This document shows, piece by piece, positions 11,617-23,380 of a stretch of 64,000 bases of DNA. The notes beneath the pieces were generated by a model, which was not told the origin of the DNA, did no database searches, and worked only from the letters and a program-made list of their open reading frames with translations. Source of the stretch: Bactrocera neohumeralis (lineage: Eukaryota; Arthropoda; Insecta; Diptera; Tephritidae); assembly GCF_024586455.1 (NCBI RefSeq), contig NC_065921.1, positions 72,683,865 through 72,747,864 of the forward strand. The letters are read 5' to 3'. Positions within the stretch are counted from its first letter, which is position 1. Each line of letters begins with the position of its first letter. Made by a program: the position numbers and the translations under genes.

Positions 11617-12419
11617 AGGCTCAGTCTCTCACCATATACTGATTTAACGTGCTAGAAATGAATAGAAACATTAGTTAAGTTGCCTTAATTAGGCTGCGAG
11701 TTTCTTACGCATCTACCATGTTTTTCGAAGCTACTCCTCAGTGAGTTTTCATCTTCAGAACTCAGAATGATGACCGGAATTAAACTACAGTTACTGAAAC
11801 AAAATACAGCTCGCACAAAAGTGTATGTCAACAGGTTAAAAGAGCGCTATAATCGGTGTATCGCTCTGCCAAAATATTAGGTGATCGAAAAAGTATTTTC
11901 GTATTTTGTCAGTAGCTGTCATTGCAGCCATACCATATATCTCCAGTGCTACCAATCACATTGCGTCAAACTCAAATATGAAAAATAAATAATGGTTCTT
12001 ATTTAAAGGCAATAGAAATGTGATAAGTTATGTATTTGAATTTCTATTATGTTATTATACCTATTATCTATACATTAAGTGTTGTTTACATATCCTTTTC
12101 GGCCATTATGCTTTCCTTTGTTGCCTTCACGACTTGCGTGTCAAAGCAATATTTACCCAAAAAATAGTCACGCGATTTTATATTTATCAAGATTTAAATA
12201 ACTGTGATAATTTCCAGGGCGCAGGTATTGGTATCATGGAGTGTGGGGAAAAAAGAAAGGGAAGTATCGTATTTATGGGTTAAAATGAACCGAAATATAT
12301 ACGAAAAAACAATGCATGCAAAGCAGAATTTTTTAAACGAAAAGTTTTAACAAAAAATGGATTTGATTCCCTCTGTATATAGTAAGTTCATTTCATTGCA
12401 TACTTGATTGACTGTAGCC
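11617..12419. other. Unassigned AT-rich stretch
   Basis: No coding or repeat assignment. A short piece near 11878-12000 is T/A-rich without a recognisable structure. Confidence 0.3.
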
Positions 12420-13190
12420 TCTTCGAGCTCTCTCTCCATAGAGCCAAAACACCATCAGCAATGATGCAAAGCAATTCTCACAACAGCCGGTTCTACGTCA
12501 CCAGAATTAACCTGGATTTTATAAGGCCGAGGGCCGCATTTTCGGTGATCTATGTAACCAAGTTTAAATCGATAAGTTTTTAGAGGCTCCACCTCTTCCC
12601 TATCGCTCAACACTACAGCACTATAAGACAATCGATGCCTTCTTTACACTTTTATCAGTATTTGGCCTCCATTTTATTTTGTTTATATCAAGGAGAAGCC
12701 CTTAGTATTTCACCTTATGAAGGCAAGAGTCTCAGAATAAGTAGAGAGGGACGTCCGTTATTTTATACCTACTAACTAAAACAAAAACAAAAACATTCGT
12801 TTTACTTGTGTTGACGTCTATTCCGCTTCTTTTCGCCTAATTGGATACAACGCTGAGGTACTCTCAGGTTAGCTCGTAGACGGTCATTAGACATTTTATT
12901 TAACCATAATACCAATAAATAAATCGTCAGCGCACGTTATCACCCGCAAGCCTCGCTCTTCGAACTCTAGTAGTTGGTCATTCTACCATGAATCAAAGCA
13001 GTTGCGAAAGCACCCAACCGTTTGGAAGGTCTTCACAATAGCGAGAAAGGTTCCTAACGCAAATTCCTTTGAATCGCGGCTCTTTCCAGATATGACACCA
13101 CATCGCGCAAGTCAGTATTAACCCACCTGCCTTTGCTGCAGGCATGCTGAGCTCATAACAGTTCATACCTCGGTATTTTTTTTTTTCGTA
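12420..13190 (-). mobile_element. LINE reverse transcriptase remnant, strongly decayed
   Basis: The plus-strand segment 12608-12725 (CTACAGCAC...ATCGATGCCTTCTTT...GTATTTGGCCTCC) aligns with 63228-63330, which lies inside a clear LINE RT frame on the minus strand. An ADDLF scrap near the expected YADD position supports this. The frame is full of stops. Confidence 0.5.
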
Positions 13191-13499
13191 ATTTAAACAG
13201 TCTTCTAATGTCTTCGGGAATGAATTTGCGAGATTTGAATTAATTTCGTCATAGGTACAGTGACGTTCATCCCGAAGGTCGAAGATTGCTCTAAAACTCT
13301 TTTTTTAAGCTCTTTGAGAGCTCCTTCTTCAGCGATCCAGCTTCCGTCAGCATTTCTTTCATACCCCAGTGAGTTAGGTCAGCCTTGTACACTTCCACAT
13401 TCACGAGGCTCTCTTAGCTTTCTTTACCTTGGACTTTTATACTATATATGCATATAGTATAGGCATTCCCGCCTCCAGGGTCCGGCAGTCGAGCTCAAA

Positions 13500-14240
13500 C
13501 ACCTTAATGTGAATAAAGTTTTTGTTTATCGCATCATCACTTGTTACAATGATACTGGTAGCATCGCAAAACGCCATGGAGGTGGTCATCAAAAGACTGC
13601 AACGTCACGTGAGATGGTTCGGAAAGTGAAGAAGCGACTTGAGCGAAATCCACGATGAAGTGCCGATCAAATGGCTCAAGACTTGAGAAGAGCAACAAGT
13701 AAGACTTGAGAGAGCGAAGCAGTTGCTTCGCTTGGCCGAAAGCGGTCAAATTCCGAACATTGTGTTTTCTGACGAAAAAAAATTTTCCAATTGAGCAATT
13801 CGTAAACTCTCAAAACGATAGGGTTTACTTGACCGACCGTTCATACGAGAATCTAAGTCATCGGTTGGCCACCAGGAGGCAGCACCCGCCACAAATAATG
13901 GTTTAGGCCGCTGTCACCGCAGATGGGCGCTCTCCAATTGTTTTCATCGGTCGCAAACCATGGACGTTTCAACAAGACTCAGCACCGTCTTAAAAAGCGC
14001 GAGTGAACCCAGAAAGGCTGAAAAACAACGTTCCGAACTTCATTACGACCACACAATGGCTCTCGAATTCACCAGATGCGAATCTAATGAATTATTCTCT
14101 CCGGGCCATTCTGGAGAGCAAGGTCCGAAGAACGTCTCAAGGCCATAGTTAAGGCAGAAGGTGGTCATATCAGGCAAAAGTGAATTGGTTCTGAATTTCA
14201 TACACTGAACACTTCGAGTGCTGGACCCTGTAGCACCCAA
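13500..14240 (+). pseudogene. Tc1/mariner-type transposase pseudogene
   Basis: Translated pieces in order: RHGGGHQKTATSREMVRKVKKRLERNPR (DNA-binding region), QMAQDLRRA, RAKQLLRLAESGQIPNIVFSDEKKF (first catalytic Asp in FSDEKKF), NDRVYLTDRSYENLSHR, then NFITTTQWLSNSPDANLMNY (third acidic block). Stops, frameshifts and a deletion around the second catalytic residue inactivate it. Distinct from the mariner copies elsewhere in the window. Confidence 0.82.
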
Positions 14241-15443
14241 TCGTAAATAGTGCCACTTCTACGGGCTTTTTTGAAAAGCTTCCTGCTCGAAGATCTGATC
14301 TACGTTAGCTTTGATATCCACCAAAGGTGTTTCCCTTTAACTCTCTGAGATTTCAGAGGACAGTAGCTGTCATTGTAGAGCCGTAAAAAATTTTCCCACA
14401 AGGAAAAGTCGTTTAAAACATTGAGCTAACTGAAAATGCAGCACGTCCCTCCGTTTGAATTTCCTACGCTGTTGCTTAAAGAATTTTTCCACATTATAAG
14501 TTATGCTGTATCTTATTACTAAGACCCTTCGACAGCTTGCAAACATTTTTTTTAAATTTCGGATTTGGCGTCCCTTAATATGTAAGGACTCATATTTGTC
14601 GAGCACAAATCCATAATACGTGCTTTTGACACATTCTCAGTTTTTGCATTGTTTTCTTGCTACTTATTGCGGTTTTCTCTTCAATTGTTCATTTGTAGCA
14701 GCTGTTGGGTATATGTGAATATGCCGCTTCTTCTGCAAACATATGTATGTAGACCTCAACTTTTGCATTCTTTAGCGCTCTGGTCCCATCCTAATACAAT
14801 TCTGTTCTAAGGCTCAGCTGAAGAGGCTTAGATTTGGCGCTTTTGGCCACTTACATATGTATGTATTTATGTATCAAGTTTATTACTTGTATATTATATA
14901 TGTATATAGCGACATACGTGCCTTCCTTCTACCGCTTCTTCCATTCTCCTTTTGCTAGCAATTCAAACGTATATATTTACCAGTAGTATATCGAGTGTAG
15001 ACTACTCAACATTACTTCAGCCTATACCTTTCTGGAAATAAATATTCATATCTTAACTTCACAAACTTCAATTGCTTGACATGTCAGGTCACAGCTGTGG
15101 GCCTCTTTGCTGTCTCCGAAAAAGCCTCTAACAAAGTAAACTCATCACGAACGAAACGTACAACAAATTGGTTTAATAAAACAATGAGACATGAGTGGCA
15201 ACAACTGATAGCCGAAACAGCCAAAAACGCTACTCCCTTCCTTCCTTTGCCTTCCAGCAACGCTCTTTTGCCTCTCGATGCAATACGCAGCCAGTTTTGT
15301 GCTCGCGACATACCAGCTTTGGTGCGTAGCATCACTCTCTGCTGTTACTTTTTTCATATTTTATTCTGAGTTCTAGCAGAGAGAGAGAGAGAGAGACGAA
15401 CCAACTGGAAGAAGTTACTTCAGAGTTATAAAAAACACTAGAA
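14241..15443. other. Intergenic, with a short (GA)n tract
   Basis: No supported gene. A GA repeat of about 20 bp starts near 15379. An open stretch at 15076-15369 on the plus strand has no recognisable protein and overlaps open frames on the other strand. Confidence 0.35.
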
Positions 15444-15449
15444 TTTATT
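15444..15449 (-). terminator. Polyadenylation signal of the five-exon gene
   Basis: AATAAA on the minus strand lies 60 nt past the TAG stop at 15511-15509. It is the only canonical hexamer I see close downstream, which implies a very short 3' UTR. Confidence 0.5.
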
Positions 15450-15508
15450 GGATGTACACACTAAAGAGTTACAAATAAAATGTGAAAGGCACAACTTCCT
15501 ATATATAG

Positions 15509-17473
15509 CTAAGCCTCTGCAGTAGGAGCCTCTCCTATAGGAGCCACAGCGCCATTTGTACTATCCTCGGCACTAATTTCAATGCTTGAGTAATGTTGGG
15601 AAGATTCGGTTTTCCTACGATCTTTCATGAAGTTCTCAGCAACGACTGGTTTATTGTAGAAAAATTGCACCTCCGGATTAGTGGAGCGAAATAGTTTCTC
15701 CGACACAAGCACTTTCGGCTCGGGCAATGGTTTAAATTTGAAGAGCCGTTTACGCAAAGTCGGCTCATAAGCCGGACGCATATGTGTAGGCGTGTCGTAC
15801 AAGTGCGAACTGATTTGTGATAAAGGTCTTCTCGTTATCGGATAGTCACGCAATTGACGCTCCGGTGGCAGTGTATTCTTTAAGTCCTCCAATTGTTTGA
15901 CCGTAAGCTGCACCGGACGTATCTCGAGTTCTGGAAAACGTTCGCTGCCGCTGTTGAATACAATTTTCTTATTATTGCGCAGCTGACGACGCGTCACACG
16001 CCTGAAAATGCAGTTGAAACGTATTCTAACGGGCGCTTTCGGTGTACCGCCCACATGTACCGATATGAGATCTTTGCGTGGTGAATTGATCATATTTATA
16101 TATTTAGAATCCGGATAGAGCACAAACTGCTTGCCCACTTTCTCAGTCTTTTCTTTGCTCTTCTCTTTGAACTTCTCTTTAAACTTTTCTCTGCCAAGCG
16201 TCTTAGCCAACGCTTTGGATATGCGAAAGAGACGCCCAAATCCGCGTCCCTTCACATGCCCCCAATCGGGTGAACATAGATTACGTGTTTTGAGTTTCTT
16301 ATATGGCAAGCGACGGAATTTTAAGCGTTTCTCGCGATCGACAATCAAACGCAAGCCGGGAGTCAATATTTTGCGCCCACAAGCACAATGCATGGGGAAG
16401 CGTATCTCGTAGCGGCCCACCGCCGGCTCGAAGCTTATGTGACGACGTATCAGCGGTAAGCATTTGTCGGGCACAGAAGTGCGACGCAGAAAGAGATGCG
16501 GATTCGGCGCCGGTTCGTACAAGGGTGGTGAGCTAAGCATAATTTAAAAGCAATACATGAATCATTGGTCGGCCCTAACACAACTCGGCACTTACACGTT
16601 ATAGGCGAGCTGATACAGCAGCGGATTGTAGTGCGCTGGCGATGGTTCGGCCGGATCGCGGTACACCAAAGACGGTTCGTTAATCATGCAACGCGCGGTG
16701 GCACGTCTGTCGCGCGCATCTGAAAGTATAGCGAAAATACATTGGCAAGCTTAAGAAAAAAATGATTGCGCTTACTCGTTAAGAATACGCCCTTGTGCTG
16801 GTTTGAAGGCGCAGCGAGCAAATCTGCATTCGTCGGCAAGTCATAGAACTTCCATTGTTCTTTCTTAACACGCGCACGCGCCAATTCGACTGAAGTCGGC
16901 TCAAATATGTTAGTGACCTTTTTGGCCTCCTTCCGCCAATAGGAGCCGAGGTGACCGCGCTTGCTTTCGTATGGCTCCCGCTTCGTGTCGTATATGTTCG
17001 GTGGCAGATTCCAAGCTTTGTCTTCACCCAATTGTCGTGTGATTTTTGTTATATGCAAATTGGTACAGCGTTCGGCTCGTGCACGGTTCACGCCAATCAT
17101 GTTTTTCAAATCTTTCACATCTCTTGTTTCCACTTTCTTTTCTGCAAATTGCAAACGGTGCATTGAGTAACGGTTAAAATTAGTGTTGACAGCTGGTTGT
17201 TACCTTCATTGCAGTATTTTGCGTAGAAATGCTTCTTCTTCTCAATATAGTTGGGCACCTTGCGCCAAGCGTCATCTCTAAAACGCGTTCCTTTCAAAGA
17301 AAAACATTGTTATTAGTGACAAAACCCGCTAAGGTTATAATGATGAATCCAAAAACCTATTCATGGTAATACTTGCTTCCTGATAAGAAGAGCGGCAAGT
17401 TGAGCGGCGTGCTGACGGTGCGCACGTGCGTTTCGCAATTTTTTGTAGGCGTGGTCGTTGTTTCCTTGACCAT
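15509..17473 (-). CDS. Five-exon gene, putative ciliary/sperm-tail microtubule-associated protein (LEXM/CIMAP2-like)
   Basis: Coding exons on the minus strand are 17473-17373, 17277-17204, 17141-16776, 16719-16596 and 16532-15509. They sum to 1689 nt (562 residues plus stop) and all phases match. Introns are 95, 62, 56 and 63 nt with GT-AG ends. The last four exons are well supported. Exon 1 (start MVKETTTTP) and the acceptor at 17278 are less certain, since that acceptor has a poor pyrimidine tract. Visible in the protein: FLSGSK near residue 29, a basic region at 60-110, SPAHYNP around 207-213 (like the PGPxxY repeats of sperm-tail proteins), PLYEPAPN near 225, and a Lys/Glu-rich FKEK repeat near 338-350. 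There is no signal peptide or membrane segment. In relatives such proteins sit on or inside axonemal microtubules, so testis or ciliated-neuron expression is inferred. The family call is a resemblance only. The coding model is much firmer than the function. Confidence 0.72.
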
Positions 17474-17989
17474 CTCTGCGTTGTCGGTAAACAAGCTTTT
17501 TGGCGAGTGTAAAGTGAGTAAAATATAAGTATATTTTGTTATTTCGATATTTTCTTTTCACGTGTAATACTTCTGTCGTTTTTTGCGAAAGTTAGAAAAA
17601 AATCCAAAACTTTGATTTGAAATTCTGTGTTTTTAAATTCGATAAAAATTTACCGAAAAGGCACAGTACAAGGTAGAGTGTGGTGAGTTGGTTAATCTGC
17701 GAACTTTTGTAGATGAATGAATACACGGTCTTTCCTTCATTGAAAATGAAAAATTTGCATAAAAAATTGAAAAAGAAAATTCATTGAAAATGAAAAATTT
17801 GCATAAAAAATTGAAAAAGAAAATTTGGTTAATTTTCAAAAATTTAATTCTCAAATATTTAAATAAAAATTAAGAAACGAAAATGTTCGTAACATATTTC
17901 TCTACTCACCGAAAATATGCCAGAATGCGAAGCCATTGAATAACTTGGAGTTAGGATCGGAAAACACACATGAAAAACGAAAGCACAGC
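17474..17989. repeat. Upstream flank of the five-exon gene, with a perfect 44-bp tandem duplication
   Basis: 17737-17780 is repeated exactly at 17781-17824 (units begin TCATTGAAAATGAAAAATTT). The rest is AT-rich and probably contains the 5' UTR and promoter of the minus-strand gene. No TATA box can be assigned. Confidence 0.85.
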
Positions 17990-18845
17990 TCGAAGTGAAA
18001 TTAGTCCAAGACAAGAGCCGTACAAATTCACTGACTTTTGTGGTTCAACGGTTCTGGAGAACGCACAGCAATTCCAATATTCATATTTTGTGAAAATTTT
18101 AACACAAGAAGGCTTTTAGATGACATCATACCTCTTACCTACTGAGCGTATTATTTGCAATATCAGAACACATCTTGAGATCCAGCATTCATTATTGGAT
18201 AATATTCGACCGAATAGATCACATCCAGCACGCAGTAAAGAGTATATAGCAGTCATAGCTGAGAGTGTGCACGAAGACCGTGGAGAGTCGATTTGGTGCC
18301 ATTCGCAGCAACTCGACTGACGTATGGAACGACTTGGCGTATTTTATGTCCAGAGCTTAAATAGGAAGCGTACAAAATACAGTTTATGCAAGAACTGCAG
18401 AGATTGTAGAGCAATGGCAACCGTTGTCGCGTCATCATAACCGACTATTTGATACCTGAAATTGATGTCGGCGACACTTGGTTTCAGCAAGACTTCCCAC
18501 ACATCGCATCAACCAATGGATTTATTGAGAGAACACTTCGGAGATCGAAGAGAGATCGTGTGATATCACATCGTTCGACTTTTTCCTGTGCGGATATGTA
18601 GTCTACGCGGATAATAGCGCTTCGATTCAGACCTTGGTGTAAAACATTACGCGTGTCATTCGCCAATTACTATTCGAAATGCTCGAACAATTCATAGAAA
18701 AATGGACTCAACGAATGGACCAACTGAGATGTATCCGCGGCCAATGTTTGATAGAGATAATTTTCAAAAGATAAATGCCAAAGGATTTTCTTTCAAATGA
18801 CATTTAACATTTCCGATTAAATTTAAAGTTTCTGTGTTTTTTCTT
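17990..18845 (+). mobile_element. IS630/Tc1-type element with internal deletion
   Basis: N-terminal part: DNIRPNRSHPARSKEYIAVI then SVHEDRGESIWCHSQQLD. The sequence then runs into QEL scraps and jumps to the region with VGDTWFQQD, HTSHQ, DLLREHFGDR and the C-terminal ENWTQR-like stretch. The middle of the transposase (about 100 residues before the second catalytic Asp) is missing. The end at 18820-18840 (AAATTTAAAGTTTCTGTG) is shared with the 8.5 and 35.3 kb copies. Confidence 0.78.
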
Positions 18846-19622
18846 TAAACAAGTAGGGAATCTCGGAATGAATCACTCTTTATTATTTACACTTTCTGTT
18901 TCTTTTGTAGACATTATTTTGTTGCATAAGGTCTAGTTAGGTTAAGTTAAGGTAGGTCGTTGGTTGCTTTAAAAAACGATTGTCACTTATACCTATACAT
19001 ATTTTGCCCTGTCTTACGCTATAAACGCGGTTATTTTTGCAGGCCGATCACAAGATCTTCGTTTAAGCGATTGCTTTTTTGTGATTATCAAACTTGCAAA
19101 GAACGTGCACAGAATTTTTAAAAAGCCGCACCGGATGTGAACTCACTGAATCGTGTCCAGTACGAGTACCTACCATTGCGCCAGGATTGACTGTGTTAAG
19201 AGTCAGTGGTTCGAATGACCTCCTACGGCTCACTTTGGACCAGAAACATCTCGTACAAGTTGTGGTTGTTCACCAGCGCGTGCTAAGATCACTGGAAGTC
19301 CAACGATTGAACGTAGGAAGACATCGAAAAACCAACTCACTTTCAAACGAATAAAATTAAATGAGTGAAATAAAATGCTCATCGGCTTTGCATATTTCGG
19401 TGGTCCTGCTATGACCTGACTCCCTCAAGCAACTGTAAGAGGTTTGAAGCTGTTGTTAATGTGGTCTTGCCCTCCTAGACTAGTTTTGAGCGCACAGTCA
19501 GCGAGCCAAAGCCAGTATAGTCGGTCACCTATCGGAGCGAATTACACCTCTCTGAAGGAAACTGTACTGTGGCGTATGTATTAGGCTTAGTAAATAAATC
19601 CATTAGTTTTGCATGAAATTGA
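18846..19622. other. Unassigned sequence
   Basis: An open frame at 19094-19354 shows no recognisable domain. No repeat assignment. Confidence 0.3.
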
Positions 19623-20252
19623 TTAGGGTAATCTGACCTGTTTTTTTGAATTTTTTTTTTCATGGAAATTTTTATTCTACAATAGCACTTTTTTCACTTA
19701 TCATGAGGTATATCGTGGAGTGTATAAACAAATTTTTTCGGAATTTTTTTGATGACATCTGTCGAAGAAATGGCTGGGTGAATGAGATGCGTTTTTTCAC
19801 TGGCGGACACGATTTCTCATGTTTGGATCATCTGAAACACAAACAACTAATTCTTAAAAAGTACGTGAATGGTTATCGTCCCTACCAGAATCATGAAAAA
19901 TTGTTGATAAATAAAAAGTATTTTTTTTTTTTTTTTTAATTTTTTTCCATGTTTTTTTACATAAATTTTGTCATAACATTGTCAATAAATTATAAAAAAT
20001 TATGAATCTGGTAGGGACGATAGCTAGGCGTTTTGTGAACATTTAAAAAAAGTTAAGCAAATCGGTTGGGTACTTCGACCTGAAATATGTCCGCCAGTTT
20101 AAAAAAGTGTGTTTTGAGAAAAACGCGGTATTATTATTTTTGGGCCTTTTACGAAACCTTCCAATGGTAAAGTGGGTTTCTATATTAATTCTAAGGATAT
20201 AAGGGAACATAAAATGCAAAAAAAAAAAAAAATTTTAAAGATTACCCTACTG
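19623..20252. mobile_element. Foldback-type (long inverted repeat) element
   Basis: The ends read TAGGGTAATCT (19623) and AGATTACCCTA (20241). Within, GGTTATCGTCCCTACCAGA at about 19873 is matched inversely by TCTGGTAGGGACGATAGC near 20008, and ACTGGCGGACA near 19799 by TGTCCGCCAGT near 20088. The whole element can therefore fold on a T-rich centre near 19930. No transposase is present. Confidence 0.8.
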
Positions 20253-20269
20253 ACCCCTTAAGCATATAT

Positions 20270-20510
20270 ATTGAAACCATCGTCCGCCAAATCCATGGCC
20301 AAAAACTTAGTCCTTAGATTTTCACAAGCTTTGTTGAGCCGAATATCTCCAAAATTACTCGCAACATAAATATCTGATGTCCAGAGTATGAGTGGATGCT
20401 TAGAAACCTCCTCACCCAGCTCGAGTAATTTCTGGAGTGAGCGTTTCTGCTTTACGTTGCCGTAAGTAACCCATGTTTCATCACCATCCGCTATATGTAT
20501 GCATTGTTTT
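20270..20510 (-). pseudogene. Mariner-like transposase, internally deleted
   Basis: Minus strand: IADGDETWVTYGNVKQKRS (first catalytic block of the capitata/cecropia type) is fused to QKLLELGEEVSKHPLILWTSDI, which aligns by pattern with the KLRELGWEVLxHPPYSPDLAP block. The segment between, including the DNA(R)PH motif, is gone. Confidence 0.65.
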
Positions 20511-20524
20511 TTTGCTATATAGCA

Positions 20525-20745
20525 GAGATTCGCAGCTAAAAATGAGCTCCATGAGGTTTTTTGGCTCTTCAGACATCCATATATTCACAGTAACTCAAAA
20601 GATCATAAATTGTATAACAGCGCACTGAGACGAAATAGAATACGAGTCGTGCTGTATGACGCATTTTCAATTAGTGTGAATATATGGCTGTCCAATGAGC
20701 CAAAAAGCCTCATGGAACTAATTCCTTTAGCACAAACTACGAACT
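20525..20745. repeat. Inverted repeat, stems of about 60 bp
   Basis: CTCCATGAGGTTTTTTGGCTC...CCATATATTCACA (20548-20591) is matched inversely by TGTGAATATATGG...GAGCCAAAAAGCCTCATGGA (20677-20720), with weaker pairing continuing outward. The loop is about 85 bp. It abuts the mariner remnant and may be an inverted duplication of its flank. Confidence 0.75.
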
Positions 20746-22049
20746 CTCGCAACAAAAGTACGTATCTCAACACACTCATAAGAGCGAAAGCTATACAAAG
20801 TAGGAGCACATAAGCTCGTTGGAGTTTTGACATTATTTTTGACTATTTCTCCACGCCAATTCAGTCACTAATAAATAATTTTTCAAAAAAAAAACAAAAA
20901 AAAAAATGCAGCAGGATGTTCTGAAGCTAATATACTTTACCATACATCACAATATTTCAGTTTGAAGGACCTTGAACTCATATGTGTCATTTGCACGAGT
21001 TTTTCGGACACTTTTAATTACCTTAATTTTAACTCCAAAGGAAGGATATTTAAAGAGCACCCTTAAAAATTCAGCTCCGCAAGCAAAAAATATAAATAAT
21101 TACATAATAGTACATACATACATATATAATATATGCTACTCGTACTAAGCTAATGTTGAATTATGAAAAATATTATAATTTCATTTCTCTATTCTCTTTC
21201 TCTCTCTCTATTTGCAGGTATGTACGCTTGTGTGTAAAAGCAATAAGCTAAGTGAAAATTGGAGGCTTGTAAAAAGGTCTGTAAGTATGTATATATGCCT
21301 GTGTATGTGCAAAGAGAATTATTTATAGTTGCCTACGTGTTGTTGTTGCCTGCATAATCCTAGTAACAAATTCACGTCCGCAAATGCACTGACAGCTGGC
21401 AGTTGGACACTCGGTGTCTTGGCGAAAATATGAATTTGCAGCAACTTTTTGTTGCTGAGCGCGCTGACAACGGTCACATAAAGTCCACTAAATCCAAAAT
21501 GGGAAATCAGTAAATTCCCCAAGCAACTAGCCGGAAGGTTAATTTTTTGAGCTCCGCTTATCAGCACCGAGTGTGCGAGCTTTTTCACTTGAGACTGCAT
21601 TGTTGTTGTTTGTGCAGCCATGTTGCCGACACATAAAGTTGTCGTTTTGTTATGCTTTTTCTAATTTTGTTTTTATTATGATTTTTTTATTTGAAGGCGA
21701 TAGAGTAGAGCGCTCAAGGCGACGAAGGACCTTTTTACAAAAAAAATGCTAAAAAAAAAGGCCGAAGAAAAATGGAAAAAAATAGAGACAATGCGAATGA
21801 AATTAGGATATGCTGTCATGGTAATGTTTTTATATCAAGTTAGCAGTGAAATCAGTATATTAAAACACTACAATATATGACAACCGGCAAGCTGAGGCAC
21901 GTTTAGAGTGTTTGAGGTTGTGGGAATGTGCGCTGTAGGCAAAATTATTTATAATATGTGGCATATTGAAAAGTTTTTTGCATTGTTTTGGGTAGTAATT
22001 TAATTGTTGCGGTTAAGGTGTTGGAAAATTTTGAACACAATTGTATTTG
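20746..22049. other. Unassigned; holds a recursive-splice-like site
   Basis: No exon recognised. The stretch at 21187-21223 (CT-rich tract, TTTGCAG then GTATGT) is noted separately. Poly-A runs lie at 20885-20905. Confidence 0.3.
21187..21223 (+). promoter_or_regulatory. Candidate recursive (zero-length exon) splice site
   Basis: A 25-nt CT-rich tract is followed by TTTGCAG, and immediately by GTATGT at 21218. This is an acceptor fused to a donor, the form of fly recursive splice sites in long introns. The host intron is not known. Confidence 0.35.
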
Positions 22050-23380
22050 TATATGCAAATGAGGAACAGAGTCGATCTAGCAATGTCCGTTCGTTCGTCT
22101 GACTGCTTATACAGCAACTAGTGTCTCTGCTTTTACGATATCGATCTGAAATTTTGCACAAGCTATTTTCTTCTCAAGAAGCTGCTTATTTGCTCGAATG
22201 GCTGATATCGGACTACTATAGCATATTGCTTGTATGGAAAACTTTTTTCTTTGATGAGATATTTTCACGAAATTTGGCATGAATTATTACTCAAGACAAA
22301 GCCACTAAATTTCAAAGAATTTTCCAAATCGGATTACTATATCATATAGCTGCCATACAAACTGAACGTTCAAAAACAAGTTCTTGTATGGAAAACTTTT
22401 TTGTTTGAAAAGATATCTTCACGAAATTTGGCATGAACTATTTTTCAAAACAAAGCTTCTATATCTGAAGACATTTTTCATATCGGAATACTATATCATA
22501 TAGCTGCCATACAAACTGAACGTTCAAAAACAAGTTCTTGTATGGAAAACTTTTTTATTTGACGAGATGTCTTCACGAAATTTGGCATGAATTATTTTTC
22601 AAAACAAAGCTTCTATATCTGAAGAAATTTTTGAGATCGGAATACTATATCATATAGCTGTCATACAAACTGAACGTTCAAAAACAAGTTCTTGTATGGA
22701 AAACTTTTTTATTTGACGAGATATCTTCACGAAATTTGGTACAAATTACTTTCTAAAACAACGCCTTAATATCTGGAGAAATTTTTGAGATCGGAATACT
22801 ATATCATATAGCTGCCATGCAAATTGAATGACCAGAAATAAGTTCTTGCATGGAAAAATATTTTAATTGATGAGATATGTTCATGATTTATTTAGCTTGA
22901 ATTATTTTCTGAGACGACGCTTCAAATACCTGAAGAAAGTTTTCAGATCGAATACTATATCTAACAGCTGTCATACAAACTGAACGCTCAAAATAAAGTT
23001 CTTGTATGGAAAACTTTTTTATATGACATGATAACTGGACGAAATTTGGCATGGATTATTTTCCTCGACAATTCTCCAATATCTGAAGAAATTTTTCAAA
23101 TCGGAATACAATATCATAAAGCTGTCATACAAACTGATCAATTGAAATTATATTCTTGTATGGAAAAATTCTTTATTAGAGGAGATGAGAAGATGAAATT
23201 TATCATGATCTATATTCCAAGGCTATGCATCAAGTTTTGATTTTTGGTTTTCAGATCGGACTCCTATAGCGTATAGCTGTCATGTAAACTGTATGATCAA
23301 AATCAAGTTTTTGTATAAAAAACTATTTTATTTGAGGAGATATCTTTATGAAATTTGGCTTTATTTACCAAATGTCTGCT
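22050..23380 (+). repeat. ~160-bp dispersed repeat, tandem block of about seven units
   Basis: Units repeat TTCTTGTATGGAAAACTTTTT, GAGATATCTTCACGAAATTTGGCAT, ATCGGAATACTATATCATATAGCTGCC and ATACAAACTGAACGTTCAAAAA. Middle units (22300-22800) are most alike; outer ones drift. It lacks the CAGGGTATA terminus near this block. No protein is encoded. Confidence 0.9.

Noticed and set aside
15076..15369. 97-codon frame with overlapping minus-strand frames
   Set aside because: Open in three frames with no family and no transcript signals; treated as intergenic.
19646..19939. 97-codon frame
   Set aside because: It falls inside the foldback element and crosses its T-rich centre. No protein similarity.
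20603..20833. 76-codon minus-strand hydrophobic frame
   Set aside because: Overlaps one arm of an inverted repeat next to a mariner remnant. The hydrophobicity is explained by AT-rich composition.
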